Part shown: piece after piece, positions 15,432-23,066 of the stretch
Layout of the letters: each line of letters opens with the position of its first letter
How positions within the stretch are numbered: position 1 is the stretch's first letter
Source of the DNA: CBFDBF01 sp050287965
GTDB taxonomy: Bacteria; Pseudomonadota; Gammaproteobacteria; Chromatiales; Chromatiaceae
NCBI GenBank assembly: GCA_050287965.1
Contig: JBNKCX010000004.1
Coordinates: 1 to 34,346 of the forward strand
Direction: 5' to 3'
Length of the DNA: 34,346 nt
Program-made: the position numbers and the translations under genes
The notes under the pieces: generated by a model
What the model was told of the DNA's origin: nothing
Seen by the model: only the letters and a program-made list of their open reading frames with translations
The model's database searches: none

Positions 15432-18149
15432 ATGAGTGGCAACGCTCGCTATCAAAACGGTGTCGGAGACAGGGTGCGCTCCGGGGGGGATGAGCAGTTC
15501 TGGCATACCCTGTCTGAACAAGAGCTGATTGGCCGTCTGCAAACGGACGGTGGTCGCGGGCTGGATTCCACGGAGGCGGAGCGACGCCTGCTTGTGCAGG
15601 GACCAAACGAGATTGAGGAGAGTCCCGGTCGTAGCGTTTCCCTGATACTGCTCGAACAGTTCTCCGATTTTATGATTCTCGTGTTGCTGGCGGCGGCAAT
15701 TACCTCCGGTGTCGTAGGTGAGCCCCTTGATGCCATGGCTATCCTGGTGATCGTATTCCTGAATGCAGTGATAGGCGCGGTGCAGGAGTTTCGCGCGGAA
15801 CGGGCCATTGCGGCGCTGCGCCTGTTGGGTGCGCCTGTTGCCCGGGTGATCAGGGACGGTCTGGTAACGAACATACCGGCTCGGGAACTGGTTGCCGGAG
15901 ATCTGCTGCAACTGGAAGCGGGGGACCTGATTCCCGCCGACGTGCGGTTGCTGGAGGGAGTCGATCTGCAGATGGATGAAGCGGCTCTTACCGGTGAGTC
16001 CCAGGCGGTTGAGAAACAGATAGAAACTTTGTCGGACCGGACACTGCAGTTGGGTGACCGCAGCAATATGGCATGGCGGGGAACCCAGGTGACCCGCGGT
16101 CGTGGTCACGGTGTCGTGGTCGCCACAGGCATGGCCAGTGAAATCGGCCGCATCGCCCGGTTGTTAAAGACAGAGAAGAGCGTCAAGACACCGCTGCAGA
16201 AGAGACTGGCCCGTTTCGGCCGCCAGCTCGGGCTGGCAGTGTTGGCGATTTGTGCCCTGATATTTGTGACCGGGCTGTTGCAGGGGCAGCCCGTGCTGCT
16301 CATGTTCCTTACCGCGATAAGCCTCGCCGTGGCGGCGATTCCCGAGGCATTGCCGGCTGTTGTGTCCATTTCTCTGGCTATCGGGGCGCGTAAGATGAGT
16401 CACCATAAGGCACTGGTCCGGAGACTGCCGGCGGTGGAGACCCTGGGTTCCGTAACCTATATCTGTTCCGATAAGACCGGAACCCTTACCGAAAACCGCA
16501 TGACCTTGGAGCAGCTGGTGATCGATGGCCGCAGGATGAGCGTGGAACAGATGACGCGGAGTGAAGGGCCCCTGAGGAGCCGGGTGGGGGAGGCACTGGC
16601 CCTGTGCAACAACGTGAGCGGGCCCGGAACGTCACCGGTCGGCGATCCCACTGAGGTGGCGCTCTTTGCGGCTGCGGAGAGTATGGGGTTCTCCAGGGAG
16701 ACGCTGGTACGGGAATATCCGCGGCTTGCGGAGGTTCCGTTTGATTCGGTGCGGAAATGCATGACCACCCTACACCGGGGACGATCAGGGACGGTGATTT
16801 ACCTGAAGGGGGCGCCCGAGGTGGTGGTGGGGAGGTGTTCCACCCAATGGACATCCACCGGTCCGGCACCACTGGACGGTCGTGCCGTTTTGGGTGAGGC
16901 TCAGGCGCTGGCGGCGGAAGGGTACCGGGTGTTGGCCCTGGCCTTTCTGGAACTTACGGAGCGTCCGGAAGGATCTGCCGGTGTGATGATACCGGAGCAG
17001 GGGCTGAACTTCCTTGCCCTTGCGGCCCTGATCGATCCGCCGCGACCGGAGGCGGAACAGTCCGTTGCGGAGTGTCGGTCCGCGGGTATCACACCTGTGA
17101 TGATAACCGGAGACCACCCCGGTACTGCCCAGGCCATCGCTGTCAGGCTGGGTATTGCCGACGATGGGGCAAGGGTGATGACCGGCAGGGAACTGGAAGA
17201 GATCACCGATGCCGAGTTGGCCGAGCGGGTGAAAGAGATCCAGGTGTACGCAAGGGTCAACCCGGAGCAGAAGATCCGCATCGTCAGGGCGTTGCAGTCC
17301 CGTGGAGAATTCGTCGCCATGACCGGCGACGGGATAAATGACGCACCTGCGCTCAAGCGGGCGGGAATCGGCGTGGCCATGGGCCGGAAAGGCACGGCGG
17401 TGGCGCGGGAGGCGGCGGATATGGTGCTGCTGGATGATAACTTCGCCACCATTGTCAATGCGGTTCGGGAAGGGCGGCGAATATTCGACAATATCCGCAA
17501 GTTCGTGAAGTACACCATGACCAGCAATGCCGGGGAGATATGGACCCTTTTCCTGGCCCCGTTTCTGGGTCTGCCGATACCACTCCTGCCTATCCATATC
17601 CTCTGGATCAATCTGGTGACCGACGGCCTGCCGGGGCTGGCGTTGACGGCGGAGCCGGATGAACGGGGTATTATGCGGCGTCCCCCGCGCCCACCGGATG
17701 AAAACATCTTTGCCCATGGCATGTGGCAGCACATGATCTGGGTGGGTCTGTTGATCGGCGGGCTTTCCATCCTCGGTCAGGCATGGGCCTACCGCGCGGG
17801 CAGCGGCAACTGGCAGACCGTGGTCTTTACCGTACTGACCCTGTCGCAACTCTTTCAGGTCCTCGGAATCCGTTCCGAGCGGGCATCGCTTTTTCAGGTG
17901 GGTATCCTGTCCAATCTACCGCTGCTCGGGGCGGTGCTGCTGACGGTAGCGCTGCAGTTGGCCGTGATTTACCTGCCTTTTCTGAATATCGTCTTCAAGA
18001 CGCAACCCCTTTCAATGACTGAACTCCTGGTCTGTTTCGGATTGGCATCCCTGGTATTCGTCGCCGTCGAGGCGGAGAAACTCCTGGCCAGGGCGGGACT
18101 GATCTACGGTGCGGCCGGCGGCCGCAAGCAGGGTTCGAAAAAGGGGTGA
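15432..18149 (+). CDS. P2A-type calcium-transporting P-type ATPase
   Basis: This 905-aa inner-membrane pump exports cations at the cost of ATP. The N-terminal cation-ATPase domain (FWHTLSEQELIGRL onward) is followed by the actuator motif TGES (187-190), the phosphorylation site DKTGTLT (Asp347), and the hinge TGDGINDAP (Asp633). Residues that bind Ca2+ in SERCA are conserved: Glu305 in PEALP (M4), Asn and Glu in SNAGE (M5), and Asn, Thr and Asp in NLVTDG (M6). Ca2+, or possibly Mn2+, is therefore the likely substrate. The start at 15432 fits the conserved N-terminus; an ATG at 15330 would add 34 unlike residues. It is divergent from the TonB operon. Confidence 0.92.
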   Translation: MSGNARYQNGVGDRVRSGGDEQFWHTLSEQELIGRLQTDGGRGLDSTEAERRLLVQGPNEIEESPGRSVSLILLEQFSDFMILVLLAAAITSGVVGEPLDAMAILVIVFLNAVIGAVQEFRAERAIAALRLLGAPVARVIRDGLVTNIPARELVAGDLLQLEAGDLIPADVRLLEGVDLQMDEAALTGESQAVEKQIETLSDRTLQLGDRSNMAWRGTQVTRGRGHGVVVATGMASEIGRIARLLKTEKSVKTPLQKRLARFGRQLGLAVLAICALIFVTGLLQGQPVLLMFLTAISLAVAAIPEALPAVVSISLAIGARKMSHHKALVRRLPAVETLGSVTYICSDKTGTLTENRMTLEQLVIDGRRMSVEQMTRSEGPLRSRVGEALALCNNVSGPGTSPVGDPTEVALFAAAESMGFSRETLVREYPRLAEVPFDSVRKCMTTLHRGRSGTVIYLKGAPEVVVGRCSTQWTSTGPAPLDGRAVLGEAQALAAEGYRVLALAFLELTERPEGSAGVMIPEQGLNFLALAALIDPPRPEAEQSVAECRSAGITPVMITGDHPGTAQAIAVRLGIADDGARVMTGRELEEITDAELAERVKEIQVYARVNPEQKIRIVRALQSRGEFVAMTGDGINDAPALKRAGIGVAMGRKGTAVAREAADMVLLDDNFATIVNAVREGRRIFDNIRKFVKYTMTSNAGEIWTLFLAPFLGLPIPLLPIHILWINLVTDGLPGLALTAEPDERGIMRRPPRPPDENIFAHGMWQHMIWVGLLIGGLSILGQAWAYRAGSGNWQTVVFTVLTLSQLFQVLGIRSERASLFQVGILSNLPLLGAVLLTVALQLAVIYLPFLNIVFKTQPLSMTELLVCFGLASLVFVAVEAEKLLARAGLIYGAAGGRKQGSKKG

Positions 18150-18387
18150 AATAAGAATATAATTCCTGCGATTTGTATTGAATAACATTACTAATTCCCT
18201 ATTATTAAAGGGAGGAATCTCGGGTACAGGCCAAATCGGAGATTCCTTCAGAGCTGGGGAAACCGCGGCGAGGAAATCCGCGGTGTAGTGCTATACGCGA
18301 TTCCCTGCTCCGACAGGGCCTTACTGACGGCCTGAAACGGATGTTGAACAGGGGCACTAAAACGTCAGATTGAAAGGGTAGAGTTGT
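18150..18387 (+). other. Structured leader region upstream of the PilZ gene
   Basis: A TATAAT lies at 18158-18163. An 8-bp inverted repeat pairs 18214-18221 with 18239-18246, and a CCGCGG pair follows near 18259-18285. The leader from that -10 box would be about 220 bases. It does not fit the GEMM c-di-GMP riboswitch consensus by eye. Confidence 0.35.
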
Positions 18388-18786
18388 ATGCGCAACTATA
18401 TTCGCTACCACACCAGGATGCCCGTGGAGTACAGTTTTAGTGAGGATGAGCCTGGCACACGGAAGATCCTGAATAATATCTGCACCGGGGGCCTCAGCTT
18501 CTGCTCGGAAACGTCCCTGGAGCCTGGAACACAGATACATCTCCTTATACCGGTCTCGGGCGATCCGTTCGAGGGGGAGGGGATCGTGGTTTGGTGCAGG
18601 GATGAAGAGCAGCACCATTTCTGCATCGGGGTACGTTTCTACGACGCCACGACCGCCTACTCGGCCAATGTGGTCAACCAGATCTGTCATATAGAAGACT
18701 ATCGTCAGCGGCTGGAGTTAAAAGAGGGGCGTCTGCTCTCCAGCGAAGAGGCTTCCAGGGAGTGGTTCCAGAAGTACGTGGCATAG
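18388..18786 (+). CDS. PilZ-domain protein (c-di-GMP receptor type)
   Basis: A 132-aa single-domain protein. The N-terminal RYHTR (residues 6-10) supplies the RxxxR half of the c-di-GMP site. The second half reads NICTGG (29-34) where [D/N]xSxxG is expected, so the Ser is a Cys. The rest follows the PilZ barrel (GEGIVVWCRDEEQHHFCIGVRF) and ends in a helical tail. Binding of c-di-GMP is likely but the Cys substitution leaves some doubt. No cyclase, phosphodiesterase or motility gene is adjacent. It has a purine-rich ribosome site (AGGGTAGAG) and is followed by a perfect palindrome. Confidence 0.85.
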   Translation: MRNYIRYHTRMPVEYSFSEDEPGTRKILNNICTGGLSFCSETSLEPGTQIHLLIPVSGDPFEGEGIVVWCRDEEQHHFCIGVRFYDATTAYSANVVNQICHIEDYRQRLELKEGRLLSSEEASREWFQKYVA

Positions 18787-18799
18787 GCTCGCTTATTAA

Positions 18800-18825
18800 C
18801 GCAGAGGACGCATGCGTCCTCTGCG
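18800..18825. terminator. 26-bp perfect palindrome between convergent genes, possible bidirectional terminator
   Basis: Bases 18800-18825 are their own reverse complement (CGCAGAGGACGCA and its mirror). The site lies 14 bases after the PilZ stop and about 96 bases beyond the end of the sucrose operon. It could act in both directions as a transcript-end hairpin, although no clear T-run follows on either side. Confidence 0.5.
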
Positions 18826-18921
18826 CCTCTGGGTATGCCCTCCGCTTAATCTCACAAGGGTTCGGAGGTTGAGTAGCGCCGGTTCCCGCCGTGGAGCGTC
18901 AGCGCGCGGGGAGCGGCTCCT

Positions 18922-21339
18922 TTATTCCTCGGATACGGCGGTCGCCAGAGGCCTGAACTGCAGCGCGTAGAGCATTTCCAGATAGCGCTGGGTTTCCCGT
19001 CTTTCCAGATCCGAGACGTAACGCCAGAATCCGTATACCCGCGATAGGGTCATCAGTCGTTCGGCATAACGTTCCCAGGTATAGCGTGCGGCCACCCGGG
19101 CCAGAGCCCCGTCGGAGATACGATCCCACTGTTCCGGCTTTTTGCGACAGCTGGCGAGAAACTCGGCGATCAGCTCGGCTGATTGGTCACCGTGATTGGG
19201 ATCGATATGGAAACCGGAGACTCCGTGTTCGATGATCTCCAACGGTCCGCCAAAGCAGGTGGCAAAGGTGGGTAGTCCCGAACTCATGGCCTCGATAATG
19301 GTGAGACCGAAGGCCTCGAACAGGGCAGGCTGTACGAATACCCCGCGGTGGTCCGCAACAAAGCGATAGAGTTCTCCGTTGCGTTCCCGATCCACCTGGC
19401 CGTCCACCCAGCGCACCTGGGAATCGAGCTGATACTGGTCCATCAACTCGTGAAACTGTTTTATCTGTTCCCGTTCTTCGGTGTCGTCGGATTTTTCCGG
19501 ATCGATGTATCCGGATGCCACCAGCAGGTTCCCCTCCTGTCGCAGGGCTTCATTACGTCCGTACCACTCCACCAGGCCGACGATATTCTTGATCCGGTCC
19601 ATGCGTGCCATGGTGAAGATCAGAGGTTTCTCCCGGTCGGCCAGGACCCCGCGACTCCTACCGTCGCTGTCATCGCCGTAAACCAGTTGCTCCAGCTCAG
19701 GCAGCAGGTGGTTCAGTCGTCGTTCGCTATCGGCGGCGGAAAAATAGATCCTGGGGTCGGCGCCGGGGGAAACGATATTGAACTTGGGGTCGTAGACATC
19801 GATGCCGTGGACCACGCGATACAACCCCGGCATGGTGAACGCCTGGTGGCTCTCGTATTGGCCGATACTGTCCCCGTTGCCCGCGATCTCCTGATAGGTG
19901 CTGGCGATAATGAAGTCCGCCATGTTCATGGCGATAAGGTCAGCGGTGAACTGGCAGGAAAAGTGGTAATGCTCCTCGTTGTCCTTCCAGAAAAGGTCGG
20001 AATAAAGATACTTGGTCTTTTCCAGGGCATGGGCGATGTTACATTGCGTGACCCCCAGGCGGTGCGCAATCAGGGACGCCACCAGGTTGCCGTCCGAGTA
20101 GTTGCCGATGACCAGATCCGGTCGACCATCCAGCTCAGCCAGTAGCTCGCGTTCGGCATCCACGGTGAAACGTTCCAGATAGGGCCAGATCTCGAATCGG
20201 GAAATCCAGTGCGGTACCACTTCCCCGTTAGAGTTGCGGAACGGAACCCGCAATATGCGTGCATTGTCGGTACCTGCAATTGGTTCCAGGCGTTGATCGC
20301 AACTGGTGTCCTCCGCTTCCGGGATAAGGCGGGTGACCACCAGAATCCTGGGTTGAATGTCCAACCCTTGTTCCTGCAGACGCCTTTTCATTTCCTGTTC
20401 CAGGGCACGTGTCTGATCCAGGATATAGACGACCTGCCCGCCGGTATCCGGCCGGCCCAGAACCCTGGACTGTCCGAACCAGCCGTGCGGCGTGATGATC
20501 GCTATGGTGAAGATCATGGGGATGCGGCCGAGGAAGGTCTCCAGGTTGTCCGGGGAGGGCGCCTCCAGGATATCCAGCAGCAGTTGCATGGTCTCGCGGA
20601 TGCGGGAAACGCAATTGCCCCAACCCGCCTCGAACCCGAGTATTCTCATCTGGTGCGCGAGTTCTTCCCAAGGTGTGTCCCATGCCTGCAGCGACAGCAG
20701 TTCATCGGCACCGCGCAAGGCACGGCGCAGGCTGCCCACGGTCTTTATCCGGTCATTGAGCATCAGCTGTTGCCCGCGGCAACAGTGTACCCTGAGGAAT
20801 CCCAGAAGACGCTCATCGCCCTTGCCCTGTTCCTCGAATAGGCGGCTGGAAAGACGCCGGTTGAGGAACTCCACTCCGCGGCCGATAGAGCGCGCCTCCT
20901 GTGGTTTCAGGAACTCCCTGGAAAACGGCAGCAGATCGATCTCAAGTTGCCAATCGCTGTTATCTGCCGTCCCATTTATCAGAGACTCCTTGAAACGCAG
21001 AAACGCGCTGACCGGTACTTCTTCCGCCTTGCTGGTCTCCGGATGGATGCGGATATAGAACCAACGACCGATGCGCCGCCGCAACGCCAGGTAGATACAA
21101 CTGGCGTCCAGGGCCGCTTCCTGGGCAAGACGGAATATGTCAGCCAGGGGGGTGTCACGCAGATAGGCGCCGCCTTCCTCGTTGCAGAGTTGTTCCAGGC
21201 CGTCGATCAGGTCGCTGCGCAACAGGAACTGGCGCCCCATGGACTGAAAGTAGTGGAACACCCGATGGGCATCGCTGTGATGATCCGGCAGATAGCTTTG
21301 CAGGGCTTCCAGTAGACCGGGTGCGTAGGTGTTATTCAA
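18922..21339 (-). CDS. sus: Sucrose synthase
   Basis: Sucrose synthase reversibly converts sucrose plus a nucleoside diphosphate to NDP-glucose and fructose in the cytoplasm. The 805-aa length matches plant and bacterial enzymes. An N-terminal regulatory region (about 1-270) is followed by a GT-B glycosyltransferase (GT4) core beginning TPHGWFGQSRVLGRPDTGGQ. The ExxxxxxxE signature is EAFGLTIIE in the C-terminal half. The start is TTG at 21339, with GGAG 7 bases upstream; the next Met is at residue 34. It follows the fructokinase stop by 3 bases and ends the sucrose operon. In bacteria it often favours ADP; nucleotide preference cannot be read here. Confidence 0.95.
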   Translation of the reverse strand: MNNTYAPGLLEALQSYLPDHHSDAHRVFHYFQSMGRQFLLRSDLIDGLEQLCNEEGGAYLRDTPLADIFRLAQEAALDASCIYLALRRRIGRWFYIRIHPETSKAEEVPVSAFLRFKESLINGTADNSDWQLEIDLLPFSREFLKPQEARSIGRGVEFLNRRLSSRLFEEQGKGDERLLGFLRVHCCRGQQLMLNDRIKTVGSLRRALRGADELLSLQAWDTPWEELAHQMRILGFEAGWGNCVSRIRETMQLLLDILEAPSPDNLETFLGRIPMIFTIAIITPHGWFGQSRVLGRPDTGGQVVYILDQTRALEQEMKRRLQEQGLDIQPRILVVTRLIPEAEDTSCDQRLEPIAGTDNARILRVPFRNSNGEVVPHWISRFEIWPYLERFTVDAERELLAELDGRPDLVIGNYSDGNLVASLIAHRLGVTQCNIAHALEKTKYLYSDLFWKDNEEHYHFSCQFTADLIAMNMADFIIASTYQEIAGNGDSIGQYESHQAFTMPGLYRVVHGIDVYDPKFNIVSPGADPRIYFSAADSERRLNHLLPELEQLVYGDDSDGRSRGVLADREKPLIFTMARMDRIKNIVGLVEWYGRNEALRQEGNLLVASGYIDPEKSDDTEEREQIKQFHELMDQYQLDSQVRWVDGQVDRERNGELYRFVADHRGVFVQPALFEAFGLTIIEAMSSGLPTFATCFGGPLEIIEHGVSGFHIDPNHGDQSAELIAEFLASCRKKPEQWDRISDGALARVAARYTWERYAERLMTLSRVYGFWRYVSDLERRETQRYLEMLYALQFRPLATAVSEE

Positions 21340-21342
21340 GAA

Positions 21343-22230
21343 TCAACTCCAGTCGCTGATAAAGGGTGTGTAAAAATCACGTTGCTCGGGTGTGGCGCCG
21401 CGGATACCGACGACCGCACTGGCAAACCTCTGTGCCCGATCCAGGATATCTTCCAGTGACCATTTTTTCAGCAAGCCGTAGATGACCACAGCTGAAAATG
21501 CGTCTCCCGCACCTACAGAGTCTACCAGTTTGTCACGACTATTTGGCGCGACCTCGCGTATGGAGCCGTTCGGTGCAAAGGCCATGGCGCCTTTTTCTCC
21601 CAGCGTGACTATCAGCAGTTCCAGTCCCATCTCCCGTTGCAGGCTACGTGCCCGGCTCCGTGGATCGGTACCGTCGGATGCCAGCTCCCGCAGCTCCGAA
21701 CCGTTCAGTTTTGCCCAGCGTGCGCTCCGCAGGCGGTCGCGTACCTGCGACGCTTCCCACCAGGGGGGGCGCAGGTTGACATCCATGAATACCGGGACGT
21801 TACTCGGGGCCACCAGCTGCGCCAGGGCGTCCCTGGACACCGGGTTACGGAGGGCAAGACTGCCGTGATAAAGGAGGGGGGGTGCGGAGATCTTCGGAAG
21901 GGCCGCGGTATCGATGAAATCGTAGGCCTGATCCGGGACGATTTCGAAGCGGGGCTCCGATTGCACGAAGGTTACCTCCACTGTCCCGGTAGGATGGCCG
22001 GAATCCAGCTGTATTCCCGACCCGTCCATGCCCCAGGAGGAGAGGGTATTCAGGATCCGGCGGCCCAGGGCGTCATCACCCACGCGGGAGACAAAAAGCG
22101 GGGTCATGCCGAAGGCCTGCAGATGCCAGGCGACATTAAACGGAGCACCGCCGAGAATCACGCTGCCATCGGGGAAATGGTCGTAGAGTACTTCGCCGAA
22201 GATAACCGGTTGTTTACCGCCTGGGTTCAT
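21343..22230 (-). CDS. Fructokinase, PfkB/ribokinase family
   Basis: This 295-aa sugar kinase phosphorylates the fructose released by sucrose synthase. The N-terminal GGAPFNVAWHL motif (about 27-37) and the C-terminal signature DSVGAGDAFSA, with catalytic base Asp243, are intact. ATG at 22230 is chosen: it overlaps the phosphatase stop as ATGA and has GAGG 9 bases upstream. A GTG two codons earlier (22236) is the alternative. Fructose specificity is inferred from the operon, since PfkB kinases vary in substrate. Similar sps-spp-fruK clusters are known from halotolerant methylotrophs. Confidence 0.9.
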   Translation of the reverse strand: MNPGGKQPVIFGEVLYDHFPDGSVILGGAPFNVAWHLQAFGMTPLFVSRVGDDALGRRILNTLSSWGMDGSGIQLDSGHPTGTVEVTFVQSEPRFEIVPDQAYDFIDTAALPKISAPPLLYHGSLALRNPVSRDALAQLVAPSNVPVFMDVNLRPPWWEASQVRDRLRSARWAKLNGSELRELASDGTDPRSRARSLQREMGLELLIVTLGEKGAMAFAPNGSIREVAPNSRDKLVDSVGAGDAFSAVVIYGLLKKWSLEDILDRAQRFASAVVGIRGATPEQRDFYTPFISDWS

Positions 22231-23066
22231 GTCCACCAGCCTCGTGTCTCGGGGTGATAGTGGGCCAATCCCTCAAGGATGCCCGCGCTGTAGTTGCCGT
22301 TCATGGCGTGGAGGTCGCCGCATGCCAGATAGAGGGTGTTTCGCGTGCCCTTTTCGATTGCCAGCCGGACCGCCTCATTCCGTACCTCCGGAGCGGCATT
22401 GGCTACCAGTACCGAGGGCAGGTGGCTGGTCAGTACCGGCAGATCGTTTCCGCTGTCCCCGGCGAAGAGGGTTTCTTCCAGGCTGAATCCCTTGCGTCGC
22501 ATCAGGAACTCCACGGCGTGGAGTTTTGTAGCGCTTGCGGGCAGTACATCCAGCAGACCGATATTCGCCGCTTCATCCACGCTCCAGATCAGACTGGCGC
22601 GGATGGATTCGTTTTCCAGACGACGATCCATCTCCCGGAGCAGCGACTCTTTGTCGCTGTGTAAGGAGACGTAATAACTGAGTTTGAACCGGTTCTGTTT
22701 TGAGACTTCCTGCAGCCGCAGGTGAGGGAGGTCGTCAAACAGGCGTTGCAGGTCGGCGGCACTTCTCCCCGACCAGTCGGGAGCGATCTCCGTTTCCCAC
22801 TCCGGCCAGGGATGCCAGGTGCCGGAACCAAGTTCGTAAATCGTCGTTCCCACATCGCCGATCACGTAGTCGGGCCGGGGCAGGTTAAAGCTCTTGATGG
22901 CCTCTTCCACCAGTTCCCGATGGCGGCCGGTGACATAGGCCAGGGTGACTTCCCTGCGGGCGGCGAGTATGGCAAAACACCGCCTGGCCCCGGGTGTTTC
23001 CGGTTGGGCGCCGTTAGGGAGCAGGGTCCGGTCAAGGTCGGTGCAGAGCAGCAGGCGATGGATCAT
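22227..23066 (-). CDS. spp: Sucrose-6-phosphate phosphatase, HAD-IIB family
   Basis: A 279-aa HAD hydrolase that releases sucrose from sucrose-6-phosphate. The nucleophile motif is CTDLDRTLL (Asp10, Asp12), and motif IV is intact as AGDSGND (Asp204). The start is placed at 23066 because the protein then begins directly at the first HAD strand (MIHRLLL); a longer form from 23192 would add residues read out of frame through the preceding gene. The gene overlaps sps by 35 bases and the kinase by 4, so the three are probably translationally coupled. It ends in LAHYHPETRGWW, in the C-terminal position usual for bacterial SPP. Confidence 0.92.
   Translation of the reverse strand: MIHRLLLCTDLDRTLLPNGAQPETPGARRCFAILAARREVTLAYVTGRHRELVEEAIKSFNLPRPDYVIGDVGTTIYELGSGTWHPWPEWETEIAPDWSGRSAADLQRLFDDLPHLRLQEVSKQNRFKLSYYVSLHSDKESLLREMDRRLENESIRASLIWSVDEAANIGLLDVLPASATKLHAVEFLMRRKGFSLEETLFAGDSGNDLPVLTSHLPSVLVANAAPEVRNEAVRLAIEKGTRNTLYLACGDLHAMNGNYSAGILEGLAHYHPETRGWWT

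Noticed and set aside
16785..17849. Minus-strand open frame of 354 codons inside the P-type ATPase gene
   Set aside because: Arg/Gly/His-rich shadow frame. The plus-strand frame carries all P-type ATPase signatures.
18150..18387. c-di-GMP (GEMM) riboswitch upstream of the PilZ gene
   Set aside because: Stems are present but the conserved GEMM core bases are not seen.
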